Source: Ziziphus jujuba
Taxonomy: Eukaryota > Streptophyta > Magnoliopsida > Rosales > Rhamnaceae
Direction of reading: 5' to 3'
Assembly: GCF_031755915.1 (NCBI RefSeq)
Contig: NC_083389.1
Coordinates: 19,492,001 to 19,556,000, forward strand
DNA: 64,000 nt
The notes under the pieces are model-generated. The model ran no database searches and was not told the origin of the DNA. It saw only the letters and a list, made by a program, of their open reading frames with translations. Made by a program: the position numbers and the translations under genes. Positions 48,088 to 61,810 of this stretch are shown here, piece by piece. Position 1 is the first letter of the stretch. Each line of letters opens with the position of its first letter.

Positions 48088-48244
48088 TAATCTCATTTAA
48101 CCATTTGCAAATAAGATTAAAATTTACCATCACAGTAAAAGAAATCTAGCAATATTGTTTACTAAATATCTGCATTCAATTAATATAATCATAAATTTTA
48201 AAATTTATCAATTTTTACTTGAAAAAAAGTGGACATAAAAAAAT

Positions 48245-49310
48245 AAAAATCCAAACCAATGATAAAAATATCGGTATTAATGAAAATGTTGATAAAAATA
48301 TCGGTATCGATGAAAATATTGAAAAAATTATGGAAACTATAAATATTTAATTTGAAATATAAATTTTTGCATCTAAAATAATAAAAAAAATATAATAATT
48401 AAAATACAAAATTAATAAAATAGTCCATAAATATTGAAAATTATTATATGTAAAATTAATATAATGGTTGTTGGCGTCATAATATAGTAAATTTGATAAA
48501 TAATACTAAAAAAACATGAAGTTAATATAATTAATAATATATCATCAATACCACAAATAACTTTTTGATAGTTTAAATTGATGACCATATCCAAACGCTT
48601 GATGTGCATAACAGTAGCCATTCCAGTTCATTATGTAGGAGAAATTTTTCATATGATTGTGCATGTGCCAAAAATATTTCTCTTTATCGATTCAAACCAC
48701 ATGTCTAAATAAAGGCTAATATGGTCAAAAAGAGAAGTATAATATTCAATCGAAAGTATAAGATAACAAAAAACACCAACATTATAATAATTTTAACAAT
48801 TATATGATTTCATATGACCAACTGAATACACATTTGGAATCTCAAAACTTTCGTGATGGGAATTAACTTGTGTACATATGTTCATTGTATCAAAAACGTT
48901 TAAAAGAGAATCTTCCTCAAGTCAATTCATCATGAAAATTTCATAGTGCATTCTTAAACTGTGGCCTACTATTTGATCCTCATAATCAAAATCCTATGTA
49001 GTGCATATATGTATTGATCTTCACTGATAAATGAACTTAATAGTTGTTGGTTATTTCTTAATTAAACTTGCATTTTTACACTTTCCTTCAATATTCTTTC
49101 AAATCTTTTTCATCATAAAACATACTCAAATAATAAGAAATTTTAATGCATGATTGAAAAATTACAATTTGTACTGATATTTTTCGATAATATTGATATT
49201 TTTAAATGATAACCGATATTTTCATTGACATTTCCGACAAAATTTGTACTAAATCCTCAATTTCGGTTGATAGATTTTGATATCATCAACATTTTTTGAT
49301 ATATCGGCAA
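48245..49310. mobile_element. Possible foldback/MULE-like element with degenerate inverted ends
   Basis: The left end repeats GATAAAAATATCGGTAT and GAAAATATTGA words. The right end carries the inverse forms (CTGATATTTTTCGATAATAT, ATTTTGATATCATCAACATT, GATATATCGG). About 1.07 kb, AT-rich inside, no transposase frame. Such ATCGATATTT-rich inverted ends are common in plant Mutator-like non-autonomous elements. No target duplication was confirmed. Confidence 0.4.
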
Positions 49311-51116
49311 TTCCACTAACAACTTGGACAAATAAATCCTACACCCTCTATTGGAGTCGTGGGTATGAAAATTTGGAAAATGTCAACAATTTTTTCTTCC
49401 TTGATCCAAACTACCCTATTAACATCTGCTCCCCTTTTTCTTCTTCTCTCATTCTTTATCCTTTGCCAAAAAGAAATTTCACTATCAATGGCATAAAGCA
49501 ATACCAAGGAGCCTTTGCCATCACACCCAAAACTCAATTAAAAATTTAACCTTTTTTTATATTATTTTCATAGAATTTATTTAAACTAAACTGTTTGGTT
49601 TTTTTATTGTTAAAAATAAAGATACGTAAAAAAAAAAAAAAAATTTAAAATAGACAAGAGTGTAAGAGATAGAGATCTAAAAAATAAAAATCCTTTAAAA
49701 AGTTAAAGTTGATATTTCCTTGGTTAGGACAATTAAAGGGTGGGTAAAAATATGAATTTTGAAAAAAGTGGATATCATTCCTCCTGCTGGTGAGGGGTGG
49801 GCATTTTTATGGTGTTTCCCCTCGGCTATAACTCAGGAAATTCGAGTCCAGTCCAAGTTTAATAATGATTGGGCCTAACACTGTCCAACCTAAGCCTTTA
49901 GAACTCCCAGTTTGGACTCCTCTTGGCCCTTTTAGATATGTTTTGGGCTTAACTGCAAGAATACAATTTTGTATCTATCCAATTTCACTTACCATTTAAT
50001 GGGTAAATGCATATTTTTCTTTCAAAACCATCAAGTATTTAAAAAAAACAAAAAAACAAAAGAAAGCTAAAGCAAAAACAAAAATCTCGTGTTTTGTATT
50101 TTAGCCTCAAACTATAAAATCATCAAATAGTCTTTTAAAGATTTTATTTTTTGGCATCACTTCATTCCAATTGAACAAATGTTTAAAAGAGAAACGAAAA
50201 TCAACCATATATTCATTTGATACTTTCATCCCCTAAATAAAAATAATCTTTGCATTTTTTTTTTTATTACTAAATATCTAGTTGAATGCGAGAGAAAAGT
50301 AATACAAAAACTATACTTTTGAGGAACAATATGGCTATTTATAATGTTTATAGGGGAAAATGACAACTAAAAATTTAGGGAGAAAAAGTATTGTTCAAAA
50401 GAAATAGCTTGAGCTTAAAAGCTACAACTACTTTACTTTTTCATTCATTAAATTTTATTTTTTTTAAATAGCAATATAAAAAATTGCAATAAAAATTTGA
50501 GAAGAGACCCCATTATTACTTAGTGGATCTATATGCATTATGTAATCATGAACAACTATACATGTTGACATTTAGGTCCCAATACAACTTGAATTTTTAT
50601 GATTTTAAGATTTACTCGTTTTTGACTCATTCAAACTTGACTTTGTAACAAAAAGGTGTAAGAGGTTTTCTAACATAAGATTTTTGTTGATGGAATTAAT
50701 TAAAAGCTATACTTTGTACTTCGTAGGGATGTTGTAGGACTCTATCAAGAATCTTCAAGGAAATAACGCCAGTTTATAGCCATCAAAGATTAAATAATCT
50801 TTTTTTTGGTGAATAAAGACTAAATAATCTCGATAACTATATGACCGATGTCAATTTGAAGCACAAAAGTAGATAAGTCAATGAAAATTATTCTCTTATC
50901 ACCAAAAAAAAAAAAAAGTCAATGAAAATTAGTCAAAGAATTAGAGTTTATTAGGAAACAGGAACAAATTATTGGGCCAAAATAAGGGCAAGAAATTAAA
51001 CAGCTTATCAAATTGGAAAGATAAAAATGCCAATTATATATTTTTAAGTCTTCAACCTTAAGAAGAAGAATCCAAAATAAATTGGCATGGCTAAGAAAAA
51101 CCTAATCAATGGCAAA
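49311..51116. other. AT-rich intergenic DNA, no gene seen
   Basis: Short frames only. A GC-richer patch at about 49780-49935 (contains GGGCCTAACACTGTCCAACC) may be an old repeat scrap. Confidence 0.55.
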
Positions 51117-51451
51117 TGACAGCTGGGATGAAAAATGAAATTCTTTAAAGTCAGAGGAGGGGGGTAGGGGTTGTGTTGGTGTAGTATTGTAATATTGCAA
51201 ATTGCAAGGTTGTTGAGCAAGACTTTTCTCCTTGCTGATCTTTAAATCAATGTCAATGGCAGCTGGGATGAAAAATGACATTCTTTTTAAGTCAGAGATT
51301 ATTGTTCCAAAAGTATTACAAAATACATATATGTTAGCAAATTGCAATTTTTTCCCCCTTTTTTTTTATTTTTTATTTTTTTAGTAATATTGGAAATTGA
51401 AATGGCTGCTGAGCAAGACTTTTCTCCTTGCTGATCTTTAAATCCATGTCA
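51117..51451. repeat. Tandem duplication, copies of 139 and 196 bp
   Basis: Copy 1 (51117-51255) and copy 2 (51256-51451) both begin AT-RCAGCTGGGATGAAAAATG and end GACTTTTCTCCTTGCTGATC followed by TTTAAATC-ATGTCA. Copy 2 is longer because of extra bases in the middle, including a C/T-rich run at about 51345-51380. Confidence 0.9.
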
Positions 51452-54400
51452 AAATGAATATATATGATTAGGATTTGTTGAAACAAAGAAATGAATCACA
51501 CTTTGACTTTGACCTATCTCATGAGAAAGAGGATTTTTTTTAACTTTTATTTTATTTGTTACTTTTTGTGAGCTGGCTATGGGAGAAGGTTAAGTAGGAA
51601 AATTCTTTGCTCCGACAATACTCATGCATGTCGGTTATATGCTTAAAATTTCAGAGTTTCTTTGTCTTGAAGAAGTAATTAACTAAACTAGTTTAGATCC
51701 ATTAGTCTTTGCAAATTTTATTATTACAAAATAATTATTGCGAATAATATATACTTTATAACTTGGATATATTAAATTCAAAATCTACAATTTTAATACC
51801 ATATTAAATAAAGTGTCTCTTTTTCTACAAACTCAACCTTATATTTGTAGCTTAATAACTTAATACTTTATAAATTAGTAAATATATATTGATAACTCCA
51901 AAAGCATATTTAAAAAGAAAAAAAAATTAGAGAGTATGAGTGAGAAGAGAGAGAGAGAAAGTAACAAGACTGAATGGAACATATAATTAAAAATTATAAT
52001 ACCAGAGCAAGTACCATATAAATTTATCAATCAATATGAAAAAAAAAATGATATGTTATTATTTTATAGATAAAAAAATAAATATAAACTAAGGATAATA
52101 AATTATATATAGATAAGTAAAATTCAATACACTGCAATAAAGTAATGACAAATTATTTTGCAACTACCATCTTGGTATAAAATCTAGTACACATAGCATT
52201 ATTATATATTTAAAATACGGAAAATATAAGGATATAAAATGTGAGTTGAAAGAAAGAAAGTAGACATAGACGTCTTTTGAAAGAGTTTTAATTTGTGGGC
52301 AACTAAAAAATTTGTTCGATTTTATTGAAATAAAAAAAAAATTATGATTTTTATCAAATAATATTTACAAAAGTCATTTATAATATCACTTCTCTTCACT
52401 ATTATGAGGAGTAATTTTTTCTACCACTGTGCTAGTAAATTTTTTTGACAGTCCTCTCTTTTTGAATTGTCAAAAGGAAGTGACGCTAAAGTGCTTTTAA
52501 TAATTGTCATCTCTTATTCTTTTCCTAATTATGACCATCGATTATGCCAAGATCCTTTTTTGATTTTGATTATAAGCTATTTAAACTGTTTTATTTTATT
52601 TTCTATTTTGATAATGATTTTTTTTCATAATTATCAAAAATAAAATAAAATAAATTAAATTAAATTAAATTAAATGTGTTTGGTAGCCACAATAAACTTA
52701 ATTAATATCGTAAAATCACCATTTGTGCTATAAATAATTAATTAAGAAGCAGAGTGTGAGTTGTTTTTATATTTCGATTAATTATGAGACAATCAAGTGC
52801 TAGCTTAATTACATAATAAAAAAAAAGGTCTGGTTTAATATTTTATAATAACGAACAATATTTTACAATGACGAACACTAATTCCATTTTATTAGTCCAT
52901 TATTTATATATTTTGAATCAAAATGAGGATATATATTAATGAGAAAAACCTGAAGCATTAGCATCCAACAGAGATTCGAGTAATATGGGTATTTCACAAA
53001 ATTTCACTTGCAGTTTGAAATTTTTAGTGCAGTAGCTTCATTATTGTATTTTTATTTTTTCCATCGCAAACTTCTTTTGATTTTATTATTATTATTTCTT
53101 ATAGTATTTAAGGTATTTAAGTCTATAAGAACAAGGATTTCAGCGCTTCATTTATTTTATGAATCTTGTGAATTTTACCTGAGTATTAATATAGTGAATT
53201 TATATATATATACAGAAAATTAAAAAAATAAAATACCTCTCAAAATATAGATTTATGAAATAAATAAATATAAGTATTAACTTTTTACCTTGATTTATCA
53301 AATGATAAAATTAATAATATTTAAATAAATTAGTGATTAAAAATTAAATATGATTAAACATATAGATAAATAGATATAAAGTAAAATTCAATACAATCCA
53401 AATAATATCGTATCTATTAGTATTCCAAAAAAAATTAATAAAAATATTTTAAAAAAATAGCCATATTTTTATTGGTAGCAAGCAAATGATTTTCATTTTC
53501 CCTATTTATAAAATCAGTAAATTAATTTGTGAAAAAAGTATAGTGCTGGACTCCAGAAACATCCGAAGAGCTAAGTTCTGGAATGCCACTACATATTAAT
53601 TACCACTTTTACCCAATCAAGAGACGTGGATTTAATCACGCCATTGTTCAAAATGTTCCCTCTTGTCTTAGTGACTAATTTTAAGGAATTGAAATATATT
53701 AATGTTGCCCATATGGAATTTGTATAATATAATATATATATATATATATATATTATAAACTTCATAAGCTACATATAATCGGGCATAATCGTGTAACATA
53801 ACAAAATTGCACTGACAAATACATATATTCTTTAGAGGTTTTATTGATTTTTTTGACAATCTTACCTTTGTTAATCTTGAATGTAATCATTTTAAGGGAG
53901 GAAGATTGTGAAAAAAAATTAAAGATTGCTCCATCTGCTGGGACCATAATGTCTTCCATTATTACATTATATATTTTCATATTGTTAACAAATCCCTTTG
54001 TCAATCAGATTTTTGCACCTACCATCACTTCAATTTGAATTTGCTTGCCATATGTCCCCAATCCTAGTGCTCAACTATAACAAATTAAAGTCGGTTATCA
54101 ATTATTCAGTTTAATTACAACCAAGCTCAACAATGATATGCTTCTATAAGCTTGAATTATGGCTTAATTTCATATATATATATATAAGAGATTAAAAATA
54201 GTATAAATGGCATATAATATTAACATATAATGACACATTCTCCTCCCATTAAAACTGAAATAAAATTAGGTAATTAAGTAAAAAGAGTTGGGATTTGGTT
54301 TGGTATTGCTATATAGCTTATAAATTATTACCAACAAAATGGAACGCTTATTAAAAAACGAAAAAATCAGTTTTAATTGTATTGTAGTAATAAATTGTTA

Positions 54401-56919
54401 TTTCAAATTTTGTTTAGGTTTTAAAATAAGCATATAAGCATTCGGTAAACATTAATTGTTATAAAATATCTTTAATAGTATTATTAGTCAAAATAGTGGA
54501 AAACTCATTTTTTTTTTAATAATATGGATAATATTATTAAATATTTGTCTAATATAATATTTTTTTTGTTCACCATAACAATATTAAAGAAAAAAATATT
54601 TGATATACCAAATCTAAACATTTATAAAATTAGAAATTGCAAAAAATATATATTAGTTTTATTAATAAATGTTAAAATTAATATTTCAATAATAGATAAT
54701 TACACAAGTTAAAATCAAAATATGAATAGCTACCATTTTGCTACATTTCAAATTCAGCTTGTCTGCCAATTTAGATTTTGCAGAATCAGATTTTTTTTTT
54801 TAATTTATTTAATCAAACACCAAACTCTTTTTTGATTGTTCAACAGTCAATTTTGAGGCTCCCATTCCGAAACAGTGTATAAGTATAGCAATTGAATGGA
54901 TGTGACATGAAAACATGTCCACATCATGATGACAAAACAACATTTTTGTAGGGTAATTTTTTATTTTTTATTTTTTATTTTTCAAGAAACAAAAAAAATA
55001 ATAAAATAAAAGAAGCAGCTTAAGACAGAGACTTAGGAGATGAGGAGGACCACCCAAACAAATGTGTTATAAAATCCAAATGAAGGGTCAATTAAATAGA
55101 AGCCCACAAAAGAGAGAAGATAAGATATATTTAAGGGTGTGGGTATGCATGCTTGAAAGGGAAAGAAAGAGGAGACATGGATCAAACATTTTGGTAAGGC
55201 CTTTGGGTCCCTTGACATCTAGGTTAAGGCATTGGTTCCCCTTTGCATAAAATTCAACTGACATGAAAGGAAAATCATTCTTTCTTTCAAATCATAAACA
55301 AACCTTTTTTGAATATTACCCATCAACCCCCACTCTAAATACTTTTATGTGTGAAAATTTATGATTAATTACTGTTTTACTTTAACATAAGGTTGACTAG
55401 TAACTTCTTTGATTCTGATCAGTGGGTTGTACTGGTAATCTTGTTTTTGACCTAAGTACTATTAGATTAGCTTCCGAGATAGCTACATACATACAAATAT
55501 TGGAAGCCAGCTAAGATTTAGTTTTAAAAAATCTACATGTATCATGATCAGTATATTGTATCTTATATAATTATTATTTTGATTTTTTACCTACTTTCCC
55601 TTTGTTCATATTCTTTGTCAACTTAGTTTGATTATTTTTAACGATTTTGATATAACTTAAATTTAGAGAAAAGCCAGAAGTTGTACGAAAATATAATTAC
55701 AATAATAAGATATTTGAAAGAGTTTTGATCTGTAACTTAAAATGAAGTGATAATAATATTTAACATTTGCCATATTAATATTGCAATAATATTAAAGTTA
55801 ACAAAATATTTATTAAATTCATTTATTAAATGATGTAATAATATTTAATTAATTTATTTTTTATTTTACTTATTAATTTAAACTTTTTCATAATTTAAGT
55901 TTTATATATATATATATATATATATATTTAAAAAAAAATAATATTTTAATATATATCATTTGATAAAAAAATTTGTATCTATAGGATTACTTTTAATACT
56001 GTTTACACATTACTAATTTGAATGTCAAACAGAAAACAAAGATGATTGTTATGGCCCCATTTTCTTTCTTCTCTCATTCTTTGTCCATTGCTTTAGTTTT
56101 CTTTATTTCATTTTTTTTTTTTTTAAATTTCCTATACCATGAATAATGAACCATTAGTTGAATATATATATGTGAACAAGCAAATTTTAAATTTTTTTGG
56201 GGAAAGTGTGAGAAGAAGAAGAGGCAATTGGGGCCAAGGGTGTCTTGGCATGAGAAGGCAGCGCCAAAATGAGGGTTACAATACAAAACTGGAATGTTGA
56301 AATGGAAAGAGGCCTTTCACCGCCACTTTGTTTATGGGGATTGATAGGCTCCTAATCCAACCCAGACCCATCATGCTTTGTTGGTTGGCAAGGGTGTATT
56401 TGTCGTCTCTCATTTTTTATGTTTTTTTAAATTTCCCTACGCATATATAATTTCCTTTTAATTTTCCTATATAAATACTTTCACATATATGGACCAATGA
56501 ATTCTTGCTTTGTCCTCCAAAACCCTTATCATGGAAACTTCAAAGTGTCCACGTCCCACTAATTCCCTCCTCTCATGTCTCTCTTTGTTATTCGCACAAA
56601 GAAATATTATTATTTTCTTTCTCCGCATATAAAATCTAATACTGTTCCACTTATCTTTTTTTAAGTGTTACTTTAACATATATGGGGCTTGATTAATTAT
56701 TCTTTTTTAGCAGTTAAAGAAAACGTAAAGACACCTTTAGAATTGGCTAAAAAAAGAAAAGTAAAAAATAAAAAACTTAATTACAAGTTAAGCTTATACA
56801 TGAGTGGTATTCACACAAGAAATAGCTAGGCTTTTTTGTGTCTCACTCTAGTGACAACTAATTTATAGTGTGAATATTCGCACTTGTCACTTTACCATAC
56901 TTTTTATATAATTGATACC
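51452..56919. other. AT-rich intergenic DNA, no gene recognised
   Basis: Stops are dense on both strands. Microsatellites: AAATT-type pentamer run near 52645-52675, AT run at about 53729-53753, AT run at about 55907-55926. A TATA-like CCTATATAAATACTTT near 56468 has no recognisable gene after it. A G-rich patch at 55020-55250 lacks a family match. Confidence 0.55.
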
Positions 56920-58125
56920 AAAGTTTTAAATATCTAAAATTTTCACCAAAATTTTTTCAAAATTTTTATTTTTGTAAGAAGTTAAAAGGAAATTTAAATT
57001 TTAAATGGAAACAGATAGAATTTTTATAATATTTATCGAAGTTTTTGAAATTTCACCGAAAATATCTATATCAAATCCTTAACAATTTGTTTAAAAAAAC
57101 TATAATATCCATCGAAATTTCAAAAATTTACATGTAAATTTTTGAAATTTCCATAGAAATTTTGAAAATATTTATGAAATTTTTTAAAATTTTTTTTATA
57201 AAAAAATTCATAAATATTATTGATGTTAACAAATTATTTTTCCAAATAAACTTTAATGATTTTTTTTTTTACCTTTGTAGTTATTTTTCAAATATTTAAT
57301 TATATAAATAAAATGGAGTAAATTAAATTGAATAATCTTGATAGGTTTCACTTATTAATAAAGTATATATATAGTTACTATATGTTTTGTATAAGATAGA
57401 GAATCCCATAATTACAAGTTAATAGTTGATTATGTAAGAAGGAAAACAATAACATAAAATAATAATATGGAAATACAATATTATGTAGAATTGATATTAA
57501 TAGTATTTAAATTAATAACATTAAGCAAATAAAAATAAAAAGATCGTAGAATATATTATACTAACATCAAGGACAATAATATTCAATACAAAATCTTTAT
57601 GGTTGACATATTAATAATTTCATGAAGAATTATCAAAAAGATATATTATTTTAATAGTTGCTTTTTACATTTCATATCTCAAAATGAGAACAAAGAAGAG
57701 ATTAACAATTTTCAACCATATAAGAATTTTTTGAGTATTAAGATAATATTTATGAAATATAATCTAATTGTAATAATTGTTTTTATCTTAATTAATAAAC
57801 AATTTTTATTATATATATATATATATTGCATATTTTTATTAATAATAATTTATTTATAATCACTATCGCTTACTATAAATTAAATTGAATAAGAGAAATA
57901 TAATATCTATTCAATATTTTTATAATTTTGTAATCAATTTGATAATTAATTGATTAAATAAGATAATTCTAAAGTTTTAATAAAAAAATTTATTTTTTAA
58001 AATAAATTTCTATCATTTTTTGTGAATTTTTATCAATATTCAACACTTTTTAATATTTTCATAGAAATTTTTATATTTTAAACCTTTAATATTTCTATCG
58101 ATATTAAAATTTTGAACTTTAATTT
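56920..58125. mobile_element. Possible foldback/MULE-like element, second copy type
   Basis: The left 280 bp is full of AAATTTTCACCAAAATTTTT, TTTATCGAAGTTTTTGAAAT and GAAATTTC-CCGAAAATAT words. The right 120 bp has inverse forms (TTCATAGAAATTTTTATATT, TTTCTATCGATATTAAAATT). About 1.2 kb with an AT-rich core and no transposase. Same style as 48245-49310 but not an evident copy. Confidence 0.4.
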
Positions 58126-58609
58126 ATATTATAATAACTTTAGCACTTGTTTGGTTTATTATTATTATATATATATATATATATATATACATAATAATTC
58201 GGATTGATTGGACACTGGTTGACCTAATGGTTTACAAATTATCATTTAAGATCTTTTTATTGGTATTTGAGCTGTTTTAAAAATTGAAAATTTAAAACCG
58301 TATTGGATTGATATGTACTATTAAAATCATATATATGCAAAGTGAACGTATATAAGAGCCCATATAAGCTATTAATGCATTGTAAAATTTTAACTTTTTG
58401 AAGATATTTAATAGTTGATAAAAATTTGATGCTAAAATCATCATATCACTATGGTATAAATCTAATTGTTCATATGTATAGTCTTAGTACCAAAAAGTTG
58501 TATATATATAGCATGAGCGTCCTATATTCTGTGCCCAAAATAGTAAAGGTTTTGAGTTATATTATATTATGACCAAAATCATGTAGGTTTAAGTAACTTT
58601 CAAAAAAAT

Positions 58610-59359
58610 AAAGAAGTTGGTAATAAATACGATGAAAGATCAAATATATATATATATACACATACATATATAGTTACGTTAATATTAAGTTAACCTAATA
58701 GTTTTAGTATTGGATTTTCAATTGTTAACTTTTAGATCACATTAATTATTAGAATTTAAAAATTAATCATTAATCAAATATAAATTTAGTGATATATCAA
58801 AATTTTATTTGAATGAAATAAACTCCTGTAGAAATCCAAATTATCATAAATAAACTTTTAAATTTCATCCTTTAAAGAATCTGGTAATAAATATGATGAA
58901 AGATCAAGCTCCACCTGCCACTCACCTTGGAAGCTATTCTTGGTTGAATTTTCTCTTCCTATTGATTAGAATCATGTAGCAGCGCCACAACAGACCTCAT
59001 CTATCTTGTGAGATTGCTCGAAGGAGGGTTCTCCCTTGGTATGGGTGCACTACTCTAGTTCTCCCGTTTCCCCTTAAGCTTGCTGCAGGCTATCCTATCT
59101 ATGCTCTCGAAGGGGGGAGATAAAAAACATGTATGTATGTATGGTTATGTTAATATCATATTGATTTGATGGTTTTAATATAAGATCTTCTCTTGTTAGA
59201 TTTTAATTTAGATTACTAGTTAGGATTTAAAATTAGTTATTGATCAATTATAAATTTAATAACAAACTAAAATTTTATTTGAATAAAGTGAACTTCTAAA
59301 AGAATTTGAATGATCATACATAAACTTTTAAATATCAGTCTTTAAAGCAATCCAAAAAT
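58610..59359. repeat. Diverged tandem duplication; second copy holds an insert
   Basis: Copy 1 (about 58610-58869) and copy 2 (about 58870-59359) share GGTAATAAATAYGATGAAAG followed by ATCAA. They then share GTTA-GTTAATAT, a TTTAGATCA/TTTAATTTAGAT region, CAAA-TATAAATTTA, AAAATTTTATTTGAATRAA and CATAAACTTTTAAAT. In copy 2 the match is split by about 210 bp at 58906-59115. Confidence 0.75.
58906..59115. other. GC-richer island of unknown source
   Basis: About 210 bp with near-balanced base use (AGCTCCACCTGCCACTCACC at the left, CTCTCGAAGGGGGGAGAT at the right), set in very AT-rich DNA. It has no counterpart in copy 1 of the surrounding duplication. I did not recognise it as a plastid, mitochondrial or coding sequence; short frames exist on the minus strand but match no family I know. 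Confidence 0.6.
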
Positions 59360-59911
59360 TAAAAAAAAAAAAAAACTCTAATATTAAAACTATCATATCA
59401 ATCTGATAAAAAAACTTAACTATATTTGTTCAAAAAATGATAGAAACATATCAAATAATTTTTAAATGATGATAAAGAGTGTAAAATTAAGATTTTTTTT
59501 TTTTTGGCTCAATAGTCTAAAATTAAGATATATATGCTAAAGATTAAAACATAAATATATATTATATTGACAAAACTCAATGAAAGCGAGATGGAATTTT
59601 CAGAAAAAAGAACAAAGATAAAAATGGAATTAGACAAGAGAATCGTGAATTATGTTTTATATCCACTTTACATGTAAAATAGACACATTATTTAATTCTC
59701 TTGATAAGAAAGGACAATGGTCAATGGGATCCTTTTTTTTTTTTTTAAGGCAAATTGGTCAATGGGATCCTAGGTACCCAATCACCAAGAAAAGCTATAC
59801 AATCACCAATAGAAAATTTTTAGTTTGGATTAACTAGTCCATATCTAGCTAATACTTGAATTTTTATAATGTGCCATATAAATATTCTTGATCAATTGCC
59901 ATCCCATAAAA

Positions 59912-59951
<40 letters not shown>

Positions 59952-61609
59952 GATTAGTTGAGAAAATGTACACAGATATTCACTCATATAATAATCCATA
60001 CTTGATGCATTTCTTTAATCCTTTTTTTTTAGAAACAAATTATTGCTTTTATTTTTCAAATCGATTGTGGCCAATAGAGAGCAGACAAAATATATGGTGG
60101 ATACTTTGGACCATGATGCAACATAAATTAAAAAAGATGGTGTCATTCAGATAACTTATTTTAATGTATTATACAACTAACACATAGACATTATCAAACA
60201 GTCATTTTAAACATTAATTAATATAAAGTATTGATTCTTGAAAAATTTACACTTGCAATTTACATATATATATATATATATATAACACTCAAATATATGT
60301 ATTAATTTATTCCATTGCTTTTATATATTTCAAAATTGAGAATGAAGACTTTTTTTGTTTTTTTTTTTTTTTGGGTGGGAGGAGTGAGGGGGCAAGTTTT
60401 AATTGTGGCTTCAGGTAGAAATAATATTTTTTTTTCCCTTTCTTTTATATTTTATATTGAAGCTGAAAAAATTCAAAGGCTAGATTTTTTTTTTCTTTTT
60501 CTAGAAGAAGTAATAAATTTGTCATTAGATTATCTTGTATCTCATAAGTTTTTGTGATATATAAAAATGAATCCTGTCAAAGTTCACATATTTTTAATAT
60601 GTGAAAGTTCACAAAAACGATCATTTTTAAAAAAATCTTCATCAATATTATTAGAAAAAATTTATGATTTTCTAAAAAAAAAAAGTTGTTTTTTCTATAA
60701 TAATATTAACAAAAATTTTAAAAAAAACTATCATTTTTAGGGAAATCTATACATTAAAAAAAAATATGAAAATATCCATATCATAGAATAATTAATATCC
60801 AATAATTTGTTATATTATATTAATAAAAAAACTGCACGCAAATCCAAATAGGATCGAAATTTGCTAGTTTTGATTTGCTGTGTTGCCCAACAAATACCAA
60901 ACCCTGGTTGGCAATCATATGTTGCTAAGTTGTTTCTATGTATGGGATGTTTTTCTTGGTTTCCGTAAAATGATTAGTGGGACTTCATGCTTTTTGCAAT
61001 ACAACAGAACAGTGCTTTATTATAACTTCAGATTTAGAAAAAGTAGTAAATTAAGAAAACATATAAATAAGCTCCCATACCCTTCCCTTTCAGCAATTAA
61101 AAGGAACCTTAAATATAAACAAATAGGTTACATGGCAGCTGCATTAATAGATATATACTTCCAAAAGCCACTAGGAATTTAACCAAACACATATAATTCA
61201 TTAAAAATATTTTATTTATAGGTAAATAATACGGTCTCTATTTCCTCTGCCCCAACTAGATCTTCTCAAAATGCATTTTTATACCTATAATAATACATGA
61301 AATTATTTAACTGAATATCCCCTATATATTGATGTAATAAGTTCGGATTTCATTCGGGACTTGCGATTTAGACAGTAATGTTACGAGACTCAAATGCCAA
61401 TTTTATTTGCCATTTTGATGTAACAAATAATATTATATATTATTATTTTATTGGTGTGTGTTAAATTTTATTTATCTTTTGAAGTTTCATTTAATTTTAT
61501 TAGAATAGTCCAAAGAGCAAGGATCATTGATTACAACCCCAAAATTCCCCTTATTACAAAAAAAAAAAATTTTACTTATTCATATTTTATTTATATTAAT
61601 TTATTAACC
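59360..61609. other. AT-rich intergenic DNA, no gene recognised
   Basis: AT microsatellites at about 59913-59951 and 60265-60284, T-rich tracts at 59729-59747 and 60351-60373. Frames of 60-100 codons are compositionally simple or lack any family pattern. Confidence 0.5.
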
Positions 61610-61639
61610 ACTAAAATGATGCCATGTAATTTACCCTAT

Positions 61640-61810
61640 CCGTTGGCGCCAAATCTTGTACTCCACGCCTCTTCAACTCCGTCTTGGCCCAAGGTTGTAG
61701 TCCATGCATGAAGTAGAAAAGGGAGGCATGCCCAACTACATCAAATACTTGATGAAGGGGAAGGACCTGCCGGATGGTGAAGTAATTGAAACAATTAAAA
61801 TCAATAAAAA
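61640..61810 (-). pseudogene. Short retrotransposon gag scrap
   Basis: Minus-strand translation gives LFYFMHGLQPWAKTELKRRG followed by VQDLA. This fits the plant Gypsy gag block L-F-Y-F-M-D-G-L-Q-P-W-A-x-x-E-L-x-R-R-G-V-x-D-L, with H for D. Sequence before it (RQVLPLHQVFDVV) is only weakly gag-like, and after DLA the pattern is lost. No LTR or knuckle was found nearby, so it is an isolated fragment. Confidence 0.6.

Noticed and set aside
55020..55250. G-rich patch as a possible microRNA precursor
   Set aside because: I compared it with common plant miRNA sequences from memory (miR156, 159, 166, 172, 319, 395, 396, 398) and saw no match or clear hairpin.
56468..56640. TATA-like box followed by a short frame beginning METSKCPRP
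   Set aside because: The frame is about 35 codons, matches nothing I recognise, and has no visible splice continuation.
60315..60557. 80-codon frame rich in F
   Set aside because: Its length comes from T-runs; no conserved motif and no neighbour support.
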